The notes beneath the pieces are model-generated. The model was not told the origin of the DNA. It saw nothing but the letters and a program-made list of their open reading frames with translations, and made no database searches. A DNA stretch of 64,000 bases, from assembly GCF_014204415.1 (NCBI RefSeq), contig NZ_JACHLE010000003.1:124001-188000 (forward strand), read 5' to 3'. The position numbers and the translations under genes were made by a program. Positions 26,953 through 36,862 of the stretch are shown here, piece by piece (position 1 is the stretch's first letter; each line of letters starts with the position of its first letter). This stretch comes from Chryseobacterium defluvii (GTDB lineage Bacteria; Bacteroidota; Bacteroidia; Flavobacteriales; Weeksellaceae).

Positions 26953-28458
26953 TTATTTGCCTGTCACTTTTTTAAATACCGTACTTTTCTGGATATCCAT
27001 ACTTACTTCTGAAATATCACCTTTGCTATCTATTAAAAAATTGAGCTCGAAATCCGGGTTCATTTGCTGGGGAATGTCTTCTGTCAGCTTAAACAGAAAC
27101 GTGTTATACTGCTGATGCTCGAGCCTGAACCGGAAATCAGGGAAAACAGCATAAAGTTGTCCGTCTTCTTTTTTAACTTCAAATGTACCATATCCGGGAT
27201 TGTTATATTTTCCACAATAGGCATCCAGGTTATGGGTTGGCTTTTTATCATTGTTGATGGGTTTTATCATATTGTCGGGTTTCACAATATCATAACGTTC
27301 GATCTCATAGGTGTAGGGTTTTCCGCCATCTATTCCCAGCATCCTGTCAGAAATCATATTGGCAATCACATAAGGTAAGCTGGTATTTTGCTGGTTCGTT
27401 AAAACAACGATTCCAAACTTCTCTAAAGGAAATAAAACGACATTGGAAGAAAATCCGGAAACAGCCCCGCCATGATCAACCTTATAATGCCCTTTGTATA
27501 CTTTTGTATTCCATCCGTAACCATAGCCAAACAGGTAGTTCTTTTGCTTAGGATCTGAAGGGGCAGCCCCGTTCATGATAGCTTTCATACTGGTTGCATT
27601 GTTTGTAAAATCTTCAGAGAGAAGTCTCACCCCGTTAAAAGTACCTTTATTCAGCCACATCCTTATCCAGTTGGCCATATCTTCCGCGGTACTGTTAACA
27701 GCGGCCCCCGGCTTATCATTATCCGGCTTCTGATACAATATTTTCTGGATTTGGTTCTGATATACTCCATAGGGTAATGAATAATTATCTCTTTTAATCA
27801 TGCTATCCAGTGATGTACTTGAATTTACCATGTTCAGAGGTCTGAAGATCTTTCCGGTAACTAAATTATCCCAATGGTCACGGGTTATTTGCTCAGCTAT
27901 CGTTCCCAGGATTATATATCCGAAATTACTGTAAATCCAGCTGTCTTTTGGCTCTCCTCCCGGTTTCAGAAATGGCAGCCTTTTCAACAATTCCATTCGG
28001 CTGGCCGCCGGAAAAAGAACAAATGAGCCGTCAGCTCCGCCAATACCGCTTCTGTGATCCAGCAGGTCTTCCACAGAAATCACTTCGTTCATACGGTCAT
28101 TATAAAACTGAAGATCGGGAATATAGGCAGAAGGTTTTGCTTTAACAGACAGCCTGTCTTCATCCTGCAACATTCCTATAAGTGATGCGGTAAAAGATTT
28201 AGTATTGCTTCCGATAGGGAAAATTGTAGCCGAGGTCACCGGAAGTTTTTTTTCATAATCCCTGTATCCGAATCCTTTTGAGTAGATCATTTTATCATTG
28301 CTCACTATCGCAACAGATACCCCAACGGCTTTATAAGCATTTATAATGTTTTGGATCTCATTTTCCAACCCTTTTAAATGTTTATCAGGATTTTGTCCAT
28401 AAGCAAAGGCTACTGTGAAAATCAGGATTAAGCTGTATGTATTTCTTATTATTTTCAT
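26953..28458 (-). CDS. Serine hydrolase of the beta-lactamase/penicillin-binding family, exported
   Basis: 501 aa. Signal peptide MKIIRNTYSLILIFTVAFAY then GQNPDKH. Catalytic motifs: SNTKSF (SxxK, near residue 85), YSNFGY (YxN, ~178) and DHGGAVSGFS (HxG, ~330). The C-terminal ~110 residues (CGKYNNPGYGTFEVKKEDGQ) form a DUF3471-like beta domain. Family members act as D-amino peptidases, esterases or beta-lactamases; the substrate cannot be told here. Downstream of a DCC/DoxX-like pair and probably part of the same minus-strand unit. Confidence 0.8.
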   Translation of the reverse strand: MKIIRNTYSLILIFTVAFAYGQNPDKHLKGLENEIQNIINAYKAVGVSVAIVSNDKMIYSKGFGYRDYEKKLPVTSATIFPIGSNTKSFTASLIGMLQDEDRLSVKAKPSAYIPDLQFYNDRMNEVISVEDLLDHRSGIGGADGSFVLFPAASRMELLKRLPFLKPGGEPKDSWIYSNFGYIILGTIAEQITRDHWDNLVTGKIFRPLNMVNSSTSLDSMIKRDNYSLPYGVYQNQIQKILYQKPDNDKPGAAVNSTAEDMANWIRMWLNKGTFNGVRLLSEDFTNNATSMKAIMNGAAPSDPKQKNYLFGYGYGWNTKVYKGHYKVDHGGAVSGFSSNVVLFPLEKFGIVVLTNQQNTSLPYVIANMISDRMLGIDGGKPYTYEIERYDIVKPDNMIKPINNDKKPTHNLDAYCGKYNNPGYGTFEVKKEDGQLYAVFPDFRFRLEHQQYNTFLFKLTEDIPQQMNPDFELNFLIDSKGDISEVSMDIQKSTVFKKVTGK

Positions 28459-28534
28459 GATGATAGATTTTATTTAATAATATTTGTCGAAAATCAGTTT
28501 TCAAATTCCCTTTTTCTCTTAATTCAGGATAAAT

Positions 28535-28885
28535 TTATAAATTACATGAATTCTCGTCACAATGTAAAGGAATAATTTTTCTTCTTACAGCAAATTCTAC
28601 ATAGATCCATTGTCCCAAACCGCTTACCTTAAGTATATATAAAAAAGGAAATAATATCCAAAACAAGGGGACCCGAATACATATTTGAAATATACTTTCA
28701 AAGCCGTAATTCCATTGTCTTGTATAGCTGCCCATCTGTTTTAGAGCCAACTCTTTATCAAAGCCTTCTTTTCCATCAAAGTCTCGCAACTTCTCAAACC
28801 GAATATTATGCAGCCAATCAAGCTTTCCTATTAAAATTGAAAATTTTGTGCAATTGGGGCACCAGTTATCATAAAGTACTATCAT
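28535..28885 (-). CDS. DCC-family thiol-disulfide oxidoreductase-like protein
   Basis: 116 aa. It starts MIVLYDNWCPNCTKFSILIG with the YDxxCxxC motif of the DCC family (DUF393), and it has a hydrophobic stretch (RVPLFWILFPFLYILKVSGL). The rest of the family carries a membrane anchor or partners with DoxX-like proteins, and a DoxX-like gene is directly upstream. Function by family only: thioredoxin-like redox protein. Confidence 0.75.
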   Translation of the reverse strand: MIVLYDNWCPNCTKFSILIGKLDWLHNIRFEKLRDFDGKEGFDKELALKQMGSYTRQWNYGFESIFQICIRVPLFWILFPFLYILKVSGLGQWIYVEFAVRRKIIPLHCDENSCNL

Positions 28886-28899
28886 AATTATTTTAGGTT

Positions 28900-29433
28900 T
28901 TAATGAGTGATCAGCCTTTCCAGGAATTTAAAAACGACGGCAAAGACAATCCCTCCGGCGATTATGAAAACCATTCTTTTATCTATTTTCACAGTATAGG
29001 GCAAAAGCAGTCCTTTGAAGGTCTCCAAAACAGGCTTACGGTGAATATAAAAAATAGCAAGGATCATAAGCTGATAAATAATTGCCGCCCATAATGCTCC
29101 CCTGTTTACATCATAAAAGATATCCTGTAATATGATATTGATTAATACTGTACTCAGTAACATCCCTCCGATGAGTCTCGTCCGTTTAAAAAAAAGCAGT
29201 ATGGCACCTGATATCTGAAGCAGGCCTATAATAACAGCAAATGGCTTGGAATGTGCATAAAATGTCCACATAAGTTCCATCCCAGATAACTCAGATACCG
29301 GTTTTGCAACATGGGAAAAATGGTCAAACTGTATTATTTTACCGACACCGTACATCAGCATTGCTGTAGAAACCACCAGCACCATTGCCAGCTCAACTAC
29401 CGGAAGCAGTATATTAAAAATTCGTTGTTTCAT
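28900..29433 (-). CDS. DoxX-like membrane protein
   Basis: 177 aa with four predicted helices (VVELAMVLVVSTAMLMYGVG, PFAVIIGLLQISGAILLFF and others). The pattern MYGVGKIIQF followed by GLLQISGAILL fits the DoxX/DoxX-like superfamily. Its start overlaps the stop of the ChaN-like gene by 4 bases, and the DCC gene follows after 14 bases, so the three form one operon. Confidence 0.65.
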   Translation of the reverse strand: MKQRIFNILLPVVELAMVLVVSTAMLMYGVGKIIQFDHFSHVAKPVSELSGMELMWTFYAHSKPFAVIIGLLQISGAILLFFKRTRLIGGMLLSTVLINIILQDIFYDVNRGALWAAIIYQLMILAIFYIHRKPVLETFKGLLLPYTVKIDKRMVFIIAGGIVFAVVFKFLERLITH

Positions 29434-30488
29434 CGTATAGGAGTTATAGCATTGGAATTTTTTACCAGGAAAACATATTGAAAATATTGTGTTGTTACAG
29501 AGGTTTTATTTTTACCGGGATTTATATGATCTCCAAAAAGATTTTTTATTTGCAACAGCCTAAGCGAGTGATCGTATGGAGAGCCAGCATTGTCCAGATT
29601 AAACAATGTTTTTTTAGCAGCTCCTGAAGCTTCTTTCAGATCCATGATGCCTTTTACCATCATGAAAGGCCCATCTGCATTCATAACAGCTATTTTTTCA
29701 TTTTCCGGAACCGGTATCCCGTGTCCTTTTGGCATGTACATTTCGCTGTTTAAAGTATAACTTACAAAACTGGTTACTTTAAGACCGGAATCTTTTAACC
29801 GTTTAGCCAAGGGAGCATCTTTACCCACCGGTGTAGATTGCAATACATGAAACAATCCGAATTGTCCGTAGAATTTTTCTCCTGATAACCGGTTGTCCCG
29901 AACAATCTTGTTAAAATTAATCATCATAGCTGAATCCCTGGAAACAGCAGTATTTTTCCCAGGAGTCCGATCTATTCCCCAAACAACAATCTTCCGTGAA
30001 TCGGGCAATGTTTTATTATAGTCATAAATCCGGGACCATTTTGTGTACAATTCTTTACCTGCCTGCTGCGGAATACTTATCTCAATATCCCGTATAAATT
30101 CTTTCAATAATAGTGTATCTTTTGATTTCTGGTGGAGAAATCTGTTTAACTTCCATGCAGAAGTGCTATCCATTTCGGCCAGATAATTTTTTAATCCTGC
30201 TTTTTTATGCAGAAACAACAGTAAATCTCCGTCTAGTTCTTGATTAGTGGCAAAGCCATGTACTTCTCCAAACAGAAAAACATCAGAATCAAAAAAAGTA
30301 CGGTTAAAAAAGTCACCTGAAATTTCTCCGTCGACCTCAAGTTTGTTCTTCTTCAGATATTCTGTGCAGGAAGAATCAACACTTCCCAAAAATATTCTAT
30401 TGCTAATGTAAAAATACATTACGGTAATACCTGCTGAAGCTACGATGAACCCTAACAGATATTTCAGTATTTTTATAATTCTTTTCAT
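29430..30488 (-). CDS. Membrane-anchored ChaN/erythromycin-esterase-like protein
   Basis: 352 aa from ATG 30488 (MKRIIKILKYLLGFIVASAG, N-terminal membrane helix). DVFLFGEVHGFATNQELDGD with the GExHG motif and NYLAEMDSTSAWKLNRFLHQ match the haem-binding/EreA-ChaN-like (TIKI superfamily) fold. The usual second His region appears as KIVVWGIDRTPGKNT. First gene of the operon, divergent from the two-component system at 30706. Likely a membrane-bound hydrolase-like protein; substrate unknown. Confidence 0.6.
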   Translation of the reverse strand: MKRIIKILKYLLGFIVASAGITVMYFYISNRIFLGSVDSSCTEYLKKNKLEVDGEISGDFFNRTFFDSDVFLFGEVHGFATNQELDGDLLLFLHKKAGLKNYLAEMDSTSAWKLNRFLHQKSKDTLLLKEFIRDIEISIPQQAGKELYTKWSRIYDYNKTLPDSRKIVVWGIDRTPGKNTAVSRDSAMMINFNKIVRDNRLSGEKFYGQFGLFHVLQSTPVGKDAPLAKRLKDSGLKVTSFVSYTLNSEMYMPKGHGIPVPENEKIAVMNADGPFMMVKGIMDLKEASGAAKKTLFNLDNAGSPYDHSLRLLQIKNLFGDHINPGKNKTSVTTQYFQYVFLVKNSNAITPIR

Positions 30489-30705
30489 TAAACTGCAATG
30501 GATATAATTAAACAACAGTTTTATATTACATAAAACCAATTACTTCAGTAAAATTAATATTGATTTCTGTCAATTAAAAATCTTTAAAGCAAAGAACTTA
30601 AATTAGAATTCTATTCTTGGTTAAATAATGCTAAACGTAGGTGAAATGAAGGTTAAAAATCATCTTCTTCATTGTCCGGGTTTTAGATATTTAATATTTT
30701 TACAA

Positions 30706-32094
30706 ATGGCTTTCTCAAAAAAAATATGGCTGCTTTTTGCCGGCTGTTTAGTCGTTTGGCTGATACTATGCTTTATACAGTACAGGCTGGTGCGTAACAG
30801 CTTCAGGCTGGAAGAGCGTGTATATATCAGGCAGATTGAGGAAAAACTCAAAGAACCCGAATATTTGTCCGATTCTCTGGATCATAAGGTCATGGCTGAA
30901 CTTCTGCTATATTTAAAAAATGAACTTTCATCGGGAAGACGGCCTGACCTCAGTCAATTCCAGCAGAGAGCAGCTAAAGTCACGGTAAGTGAAAATATTG
31001 CTTTAAAAAGTCTTCCGGGAGACTGTTGCATCATGGAAGGAATAAGCCATACACTTCAATACCCGCAGATTATCCTTTATTCTCAGGAGAAAGCAGATAC
31101 CCTGTTGTCCCGGAAGTCCAATCCCCTTCTTCTGACAACAGCTTTACAAAACGGGAGCAGTAAAAAAATAGAACTGGGAGAAGAGCTTAAAAAATTCAGC
31201 TTCAACATACATAAAAATAATATTGGAAACGAAACGCCTTATCGACTCGAAGTCATCATGCAGTCTTTAGTCTATGCCAAGCATTGGGACAGGAACATTT
31301 ATAAAAGAATGATTCTTACCATTATTGACAGCAGTGTATTGATTCTGGCTGTGCTTACCTTATTTTTTCTGGTATTCAGAGCCTTGCTTAAACAAAAGAA
31401 AATTGCTGATATCACCACCAGCTTTGCCAACAATATGACCCATGAGCTTAAAACTCCTTTAGCTTCTGCAGGAGTAGCCGTAAAATCATTACGTACACCT
31501 GAAGCCCGGCTTGATGAAGAGTGGCATAATGAGCTATTGGACCAGCTAAACGATCAGCATAATAAGATCAGAAGGATTATGGACAGTGTACTCAATAGTG
31601 CCATGGATAAACCCTGGGGAATGCCCCAGATAAAAAGAACATCATTAAAGGTTATTGTTGACGATGCAGAACATATGGTTATCAATGCCGGCCGACCATT
31701 TTCGCGTACCGGAAGTGATCAGATTAGCATAGACACGGACCCTGATCTTTTATTAGGCATTCTGGCCAATCTTATTGATAATGCTATAAAATATACTCAG
31801 CCTCACACTCCAGTAAATATCCATTACGGAATAACTTCTGATCAGTTTTTCATTGCTGTTGAAGACAGCGGAAAAGCAATACCATCAAAATATCAAAAAT
31901 ATCTCTTTCAAAAATTTTTCCGGGTCCCCAGAGAAGATGGAAGGCATATCCGTGGACTCGGGCTAGGACTGTACCTGTGCCGGATGCAGGTAACAGAGCT
32001 TGGAGGGAACATTAGTTACAGAGTGAATAAAAAAGGAGGAAATACATTTACTATACATTTACCCTATGGAAAAAATCAGACTGCTTTTAGTTGA
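30706..32094 (+). CDS. Sensor histidine kinase
   Basis: 462 aa from ATG 30706 (MAFSKKIWLLFAGCLVVWLI); an earlier in-frame ATG at 30628 would put a poor 26-residue stretch before the membrane helix. Two membrane helices bound a ~190-residue periplasmic sensor region. The H box NNMTHELKTPLASAG (His ~246), N box NLIDNAIKYTQ, and G boxes VEDSGKAIP and RGLGLGLYLCR are complete. It overlaps the response regulator by 29 bases. Signal unknown. Confidence 0.85.
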   Translation: MAFSKKIWLLFAGCLVVWLILCFIQYRLVRNSFRLEERVYIRQIEEKLKEPEYLSDSLDHKVMAELLLYLKNELSSGRRPDLSQFQQRAAKVTVSENIALKSLPGDCCIMEGISHTLQYPQIILYSQEKADTLLSRKSNPLLLTTALQNGSSKKIELGEELKKFSFNIHKNNIGNETPYRLEVIMQSLVYAKHWDRNIYKRMILTIIDSSVLILAVLTLFFLVFRALLKQKKIADITTSFANNMTHELKTPLASAGVAVKSLRTPEARLDEEWHNELLDQLNDQHNKIRRIMDSVLNSAMDKPWGMPQIKRTSLKVIVDDAEHMVINAGRPFSRTGSDQISIDTDPDLLLGILANLIDNAIKYTQPHTPVNIHYGITSDQFFIAVEDSGKAIPSKYQKYLFQKFFRVPREDGRHIRGLGLGLYLCRMQVTELGGNISYRVNKKGGNTFTIHLPYGKNQTAFS

Positions 32095-32755
32095 GGATGA
32101 TGCAGATCTTGGTCGTCTGCTAAGTAAATATTTGGATATACAAGGTATTGAGGTAAGTCTTGCTCCTGATAATACAGCTGCATTGCTTGTACTACAGGAA
32201 AACCTGTTTGATATAGCCGTTTTAGATGTAATGCTACCTGAATGTGATGGCTTCTCGCTGGCACAAAATATCAGAAAAAAATATCCGCAGATGCCTTTTC
32301 TGTTCCTTACGGCCAGAAAACAAAAGGAGGATGTACTCAAAGGATTATCTCTTGGAGCAGATGATTATATCATGAAGCCATTTGATGCGGATGAATTAAT
32401 ATTGCGCATACAAAATATTCTCAGGCGGAGCCAGTCATCGATACCTCAAAAAGATGCCATTTTAGAAATCGGAAGCTTCACTTTTGAGCCCTCCCAGTTG
32501 AGACTTAATCTGGAAAATAACTCTATACTCCTTACTAAAAAAGAGACCGGCATACTGGAATTATTAGCCCAGAAACCCGGCAGGATTGTAAGCCGTGAAG
32601 ATGTACTGGAAAAGCTGTGGGGACAAGCTGATTATTTCAACGGCAGAAGCCTGGATGTCTATATAGGACGTCTTCGTAAACTTTTTGAATCTGACAGCCT
32701 GATAAAAATTGAAAGTGTACGGGGCGCTGGCTTTATATTACATACTAAGTTATAA
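32066..32755 (+). CDS. OmpR/PhoB-type response regulator
   Basis: 229 aa. Receiver domain with the acidic pocket VEDDAD, phospho-acceptor Asp53 in AVLDVMLPECDG and the conserved Lys in DDYIMKPFDADEL; winged-helix output domain (LTKKETGILELLAQKPGRIV, SLDVYIGRLRKLFES). Partner of the kinase before it. Target genes could include the divergent ChaN-DoxX-DCC operon, by position only. Confidence 0.88.
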   Translation: MEKIRLLLVEDDADLGRLLSKYLDIQGIEVSLAPDNTAALLVLQENLFDIAVLDVMLPECDGFSLAQNIRKKYPQMPFLFLTARKQKEDVLKGLSLGADDYIMKPFDADELILRIQNILRRSQSSIPQKDAILEIGSFTFEPSQLRLNLENNSILLTKKETGILELLAQKPGRIVSREDVLEKLWGQADYFNGRSLDVYIGRLRKLFESDSLIKIESVRGAGFILHTKL

Positions 32756-33015
32756 ATATTAATTGAACATTTACATTTGGGGAAATAAGTCAGTGATTAC
32801 AAGTCTAAATAGCTCACATGTTTTAAAATCTAAAATTTATCCATACCTACCATATTTTATAAGAAGTGTGAAATTTATTCTCAATCGTCTTCTCCCTGCA
32901 TTATTTTAAGTCTTAATTAATGTTCGTGTGTGAATTAAAGGCTATATGGAGTGGGAATAAGAATGTGGCAGCTAGTGGCACGGTCGCAGTGTTTGGCTGA
33001 TTAGTATAAAATGAA
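32756..33015. other. Intergenic region, nothing certain
   Basis: A 26-codon frame at 32920-33000 (ending NVAASGTVAVFG) may be gene debris. No other element was recognised. Confidence 0.3.
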
Positions 33016-33038
33016 AAAGGTAGCAAATTGCTACCTTT
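33016..33038 (-). terminator. Terminator of the hydrolase fragment
   Basis: AAAGGTAGC and GCTACCTTT with a 5-base loop, T-run on the minus-strand side, about 40 bases after the stop of the 33077 gene. Confidence 0.65.
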
Positions 33039-33076
33039 CTAATCTATTACGTGAATTTCATTTATTCTTCCCCTTT

Positions 33077-33640
33077 TTATTTCAAATGTTCTTTGAAGAA
33101 TGTTTCCAATTTGCAGAAAGGTGCTTTTCCTGTAACATTATCGTACAAATCTACGTGATTAGCATCTTTTACATAATACAATTCTTTCGGTTGTCCTGCA
33201 CGTCGATAGGCATCCTCACTGAACTCTTTGGAGTGTGCTTTGTCGCCGGTAATGAATAGTATTGGACGTGGTGAAATGGTTTCTATATCGTTGAAAGAAT
33301 AGAAATTGTTAAATTTCATTTCGCCAACAAGAGTACGGTTCTGCGTTAATTCCAGAGTTCTATCTTTCGGGATATGGATACCACGTTTTGTTCTATAAAA
33401 ACCCCAATACATGACTGTAACAGGGTCAGCATCTTCGAGGAGCTCCATTGGCATATAGTTTTGCATTATCTGTTTTCCTGTTATAAACTCTTGATAACGT
33501 TGCTCTGCTGCTTTTACAATAAGTTCTTTACGTTTCTCAATTGAACGTGATTTGCCATATCCATTTCTGGTAACTGCTCCCATATCATACATACTGATCG
33601 TAGCAATGGCTTTCATCCGAGGATCTATTTGTTGCTGCAA
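33077..33640 (-). pseudogene. Alpha/beta hydrolase, N-terminally truncated
   Basis: 187 aa representing the C-terminal part of a dienelactone-hydrolase-like enzyme. SPRPILFITGDKAHSKEFSE contains the acid-residue region (GDKAHS) and VKDANHVDLYD the catalytic His. The nucleophile GxSxG half is missing, because the frame begins at 33640 next to an unrelated gene fragment. A start at MQQQIDPRMKAIATISMYDM would give a protein without the active Ser. Deletion scar is the best explanation. Confidence 0.7.
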
Positions 33641-33645
33641 TTACC

Positions 33646-33825
33646 ATTAGGACTTCTGATACTAAAGATAGGAATGTTGGCCCATCGCTTAGATTACCAG
33701 CATATAAAGAAAAGCTAACTTATATTCGATTCGATGAAAAAATAGGTTGGAGCTTTGGATTTAGTAGCTTAAGAAGTCCAAATCAATATACCAATGTAAT
33801 GATAGGGTTAAAGGTATATACATAA
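33646..33825 (+). pseudogene. C-terminal fragment of a gene of unknown family
   Basis: An open frame without a start, reading KDRNVGPSLRLPAYKEKL then TYIRFDEKIGWSFGFSSLRS and ending NVMIGLKVYT before a stop. Composition looks like the last strands of a beta-rich or outer-membrane protein. It abuts the truncated hydrolase head to head, with both 5' parts missing. Confidence 0.4.
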
Positions 33826-33893
33826 AGAAAAAATCAGAATAGTAAACCGCGATTCTTATCACACAGTTTCTGAAATAGTGTCTCCGGAAAAGC

Positions 33894-34655
33894 TTACTTT
33901 CCTAAAAAAATTACTTCAATAATATTTCTATTGGCAAATCTGCCTGTTGTTGCTTTAAAAGTAAGACTTGTAGGAGTAGGAGTCCCATCAGCAAATTCAT
34001 ACGTTATAACATCTCCTACTGAAATATCTATTATTACAGGAATATGCTGAGCGAGATAAGCATCCGTTCCCCCTCCAAGATACAGATAGGTCTCAATTCC
34101 TTTTATTTGTGTCCCGTTTTTTTTAACAATAAAATAAAATGCTTTATTTCCGGGAGCAGCATCTGCCTGCAAAAAACAATGAAACTGGATTAAATATTTC
34201 CCTGTAGAAGTAGCTGTAAATCCTGTTAATCCAGGGATTTGGGTAAGAGGTGCTGACTTCGCAATCTGATAATCCTGTGTATTATGTACAGCTGTTTGTT
34301 CTAAATATTGAGAGTTGGGGTTGTCCCATCTCGCATTTCCATTGGCATCCGACATTAAGACTTTCAAATCGCCCTGCGATCCATCCTGTAAACGGAATCC
34401 CGTGCCCGTAGAAGGGGCATTAATGTGTAGTTTCGCAGAGGGATTTTGAATTCCTACCCCCACATTTCCGTTATCCAAAATTGTCATCATTTCTGTCGCA
34501 GCCGAATTATTAATTTCGAGTGCTTTGGTGCTTCCGGTATCTCCTTTGGATACAATATCTAATGATGCACTGGGAGTGGAAGTATTTATTCCAACCTGAG
34601 CGAACAGAACATTACCTGTAAACAGAGATATCAACACTAAATTCATTTTCATCAT
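33894..34655 (-). CDS. Secreted protein, tail-fibre/adhesin-like
   Basis: 253 aa. Signal peptide MMKMNLVLISLFTGNVLFA, then QVGINTSTPSASLDI and DNGNVGVGIQNPSAKLHIN, the repeats typical of Bacteroidota tail-fibre-like surface proteins. The C-terminal domain (residues ~120-250) is a beta sandwich resembling C1q/TNF-like folds (GKYLIQFHCFLQADAAPGNK, DVITYEFADGTPTPTSLTFK). It is preceded by a TAGATTTG -7 box. Confidence 0.7.
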   Translation of the reverse strand: MMKMNLVLISLFTGNVLFAQVGINTSTPSASLDIVSKGDTGSTKALEINNSAATEMMTILDNGNVGVGIQNPSAKLHINAPSTGTGFRLQDGSQGDLKVLMSDANGNARWDNPNSQYLEQTAVHNTQDYQIAKSAPLTQIPGLTGFTATSTGKYLIQFHCFLQADAAPGNKAFYFIVKKNGTQIKGIETYLYLGGGTDAYLAQHIPVIIDISVGDVITYEFADGTPTPTSLTFKATTGRFANRNIIEVIFLGK

Positions 34656-34686
34656 TTTGCTTATTTTTTTGATTAAAATTATGACG

Positions 34687-34694
34687 CAAATCTA
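34687..34694 (-). promoter_or_regulatory. Promoter -7 box of the 34655 gene
   Basis: TAGATTTG on the minus strand (TAnnTTTG consensus), 32 bases before the start codon. Confidence 0.5.
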
Positions 34695-34801
34695 TTAACG
34701 TACTGACTCTGATTACATGCAAAACACTCCCTGAATTAATAATTCAGGGATAATAGAATTTGTAAATAGATGAAAATCAGAAACTTAAAATAAATCAAAT
34801 T

Positions 34802-36421
34802 TTATTTATCTGCAAACACTTCTGACTCTTTGGAAAGGAATTTAATAAAATTGGAAGGGGAAACTCCTATGTAATTTGAGAAAGACGTCGTAAAAGTATT
34901 ATGTGATGAGAAGCCGGATTCTTCCGCAAGATGGCTAATCTTATATTTGAGATACTGAGGATCGTTTTTCAGTTTATTGACAATATAATTTACTCTCAGT
35001 TCATTAATATATGAATTGAAATTTTTGTTTTTATTTGCATTGATCGTTGTGGAAAGATAGGCTGTATTGGTATTGAAAGATTCTGCGAGAGACGATAGTG
35101 AAATATTCTTGTTTTTAAAACCTTCTGAAATTTCAAACGCATATAATTTTTGGAGGATTTCTTCTTCTTTATCCTGTGGAACGGAGAATGTGTTCTTTTC
35201 AATGACTCCATGTGCCACCGGAGGTACAATAGGTTCTTTCTTTTGAAGCTTTTCAATAATTTTTTTATAATTGGCATATTCTTTCTTCGATTTTCTATGA
35301 TTCCTGATTCCCAAGAAAATAGAAATCAATAGTAATATTCCGATGATGAGTGCAGTAATGATAAGATTTCTTTTGGTCTTAAAGAAAGATTCTTCTTTGG
35401 CTTCCTGGATTTTAGTCGTTTCTGTATTGATATTTTGCTTTTCGCTAAGACCTATTTTTTTGCTTAATTCATTATATTTCTTTTGATGATATAATTCTTT
35501 TTCAGCATTTTTTGTAGATGAATAGGTAAGAGCAAGCATTTCATGAACGTCTCTTTGAAGATAAATGTCTTTCACTTTTTCTGATAATGAAAGTACATTC
35601 AGGTATTCTTTTAAAGCCAATTCATCATTTTCTTTTGTGAAATAGAAATTACCAAAATTAAAAGCCAGATAAGCTTCACTTTTCTTATTGGGAAATTTCT
35701 TTTCGTCTTCTCTGGCTTTTGTGAGTATTTCAAAAGCTCTTTTCATTTCTTTTTCAGACCTGTTTTTCTTTTTCAAATAAGTATTAACAATATTGTTGGC
35801 CGACATCTGCTGATAAAGTACATTATCTGGTGTTTGTTTCAAACGCATTGCATAATGATAGGCAAGTTCATTATATTTTATAAGGGAATCACTGACTTCC
35901 ATTTTTTGATCATATATATAAGATCTTGTATCATAAGTAAGAGCTAAGATTCTGATATTATCATTATTACTTTCCTTTTCTACCCGAGATTTCATGAGCG
36001 AAACAGCCGCATCGTTTGTTTGAATTGCCTGATTGAATAATCCCAACACCGAATATTCCCGTGAAATAATGTTCGACATATCTACGGAATAATTGATCTT
36101 GTCCAGATTTTCATATGTTCTCTTCGCAGTTTCAGCATATTGAATGGATTTTTTCTGGTCTCCTTTCATGGAGTATATTTCTGCAAGTAAAGCAGCAGTA
36201 TGAGCAAATGTCAGGTTTTTGTCTTCTTCTGTGGAGTGATATACTTTATCTGCCAATTGCAATGCCTGATCTGGTTTTTCATAAATCAAAATTTCCGCCC
36301 GCTTTCGCATTTGTTCCATTTTGTCAATATGAAGTTCTTTATCCTGAGCAGAAATTTTATTCACCCAAAGTAACAGTATAAAAAGCAGCGTAAGTTTGGA
36401 AAGCTGGAAATTAATTTTCAT
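34802..36421 (-). CDS. TPR-sensing AraC-type membrane regulator
   Basis: 539 aa. Signal/anchor MKINFQLSKLTLLFILLLWV, about 290 residues of TPR-like repeats (ADKVYHSTEEDKNLTFAHTA and others), a membrane helix (NLIITALIIGILLLISIFLG, ~residues 350-370) and a C-terminal AraC HTH (FNTNTAYLSTTINANKNKNF, HLAEESGFSSHNTFTTSFSN). Common in Flavobacteriia for sensing in the periplasm and acting on DNA. Stands alone; the neighbouring secreted protein is a possible target. Confidence 0.8.
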   Translation of the reverse strand: MKINFQLSKLTLLFILLLWVNKISAQDKELHIDKMEQMRKRAEILIYEKPDQALQLADKVYHSTEEDKNLTFAHTAALLAEIYSMKGDQKKSIQYAETAKRTYENLDKINYSVDMSNIISREYSVLGLFNQAIQTNDAAVSLMKSRVEKESNNDNIRILALTYDTRSYIYDQKMEVSDSLIKYNELAYHYAMRLKQTPDNVLYQQMSANNIVNTYLKKKNRSEKEMKRAFEILTKAREDEKKFPNKKSEAYLAFNFGNFYFTKENDELALKEYLNVLSLSEKVKDIYLQRDVHEMLALTYSSTKNAEKELYHQKKYNELSKKIGLSEKQNINTETTKIQEAKEESFFKTKRNLIITALIIGILLLISIFLGIRNHRKSKKEYANYKKIIEKLQKKEPIVPPVAHGVIEKNTFSVPQDKEEEILQKLYAFEISEGFKNKNISLSSLAESFNTNTAYLSTTINANKNKNFNSYINELRVNYIVNKLKNDPQYLKYKISHLAEESGFSSHNTFTTSFSNYIGVSPSNFIKFLSKESEVFADK

Positions 36422-36862
36422 AAGTTGTTTTGGTTTTGCATAATATCATCAATAAAATTTTAAAGGAAAATTGTATAAGCCTACTAAGTTCATATAGAGC
36501 TATTCCTTTTTCTATTGACTTATCTTTTTACATGGATAAATTTAAACAAATCCACAAATAAAATAAATACCACGAGAAAATTTTAGAGCCTATAAAAAAG
36601 TAATATGCATAAACCAAAGAAATCAGAGATATAAAAAGTGTCCATCAGAATTAAACTTAAAAAATAACAAACTGCCCGACCTTAGAGTGGGAACGCAAAA
36701 AGACTTTCCTGACCATCGGAAGGGAAAGTCTTTTTGCGTTCAAAATGGTTCAACTCCTTTGATAAATGCAATTACTCACTGCTCATGTCTCTTTATCAAA
36801 CCAGTTGCTGATTTTGTTTAATTTAATTTGTATCATTGAGCACCTGTCAAAAAGATGCTTTT
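36422..36862. other. Intergenic region with a strong hairpin
   Basis: About 440 bases with no gene except the hairpin at 36692-36740 described separately. Confidence 0.4.
36692..36740. terminator. Large perfect hairpin
   Basis: An 18-bp uninterrupted stem AACGCAAAAAGACTTTCC (36692-36709) with its complement at 36723-36740 and a 13-base loop. It lies between the DUF4262 pseudogene and the AraC-type gene and could serve as a terminator for either strand. Confidence 0.55.
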
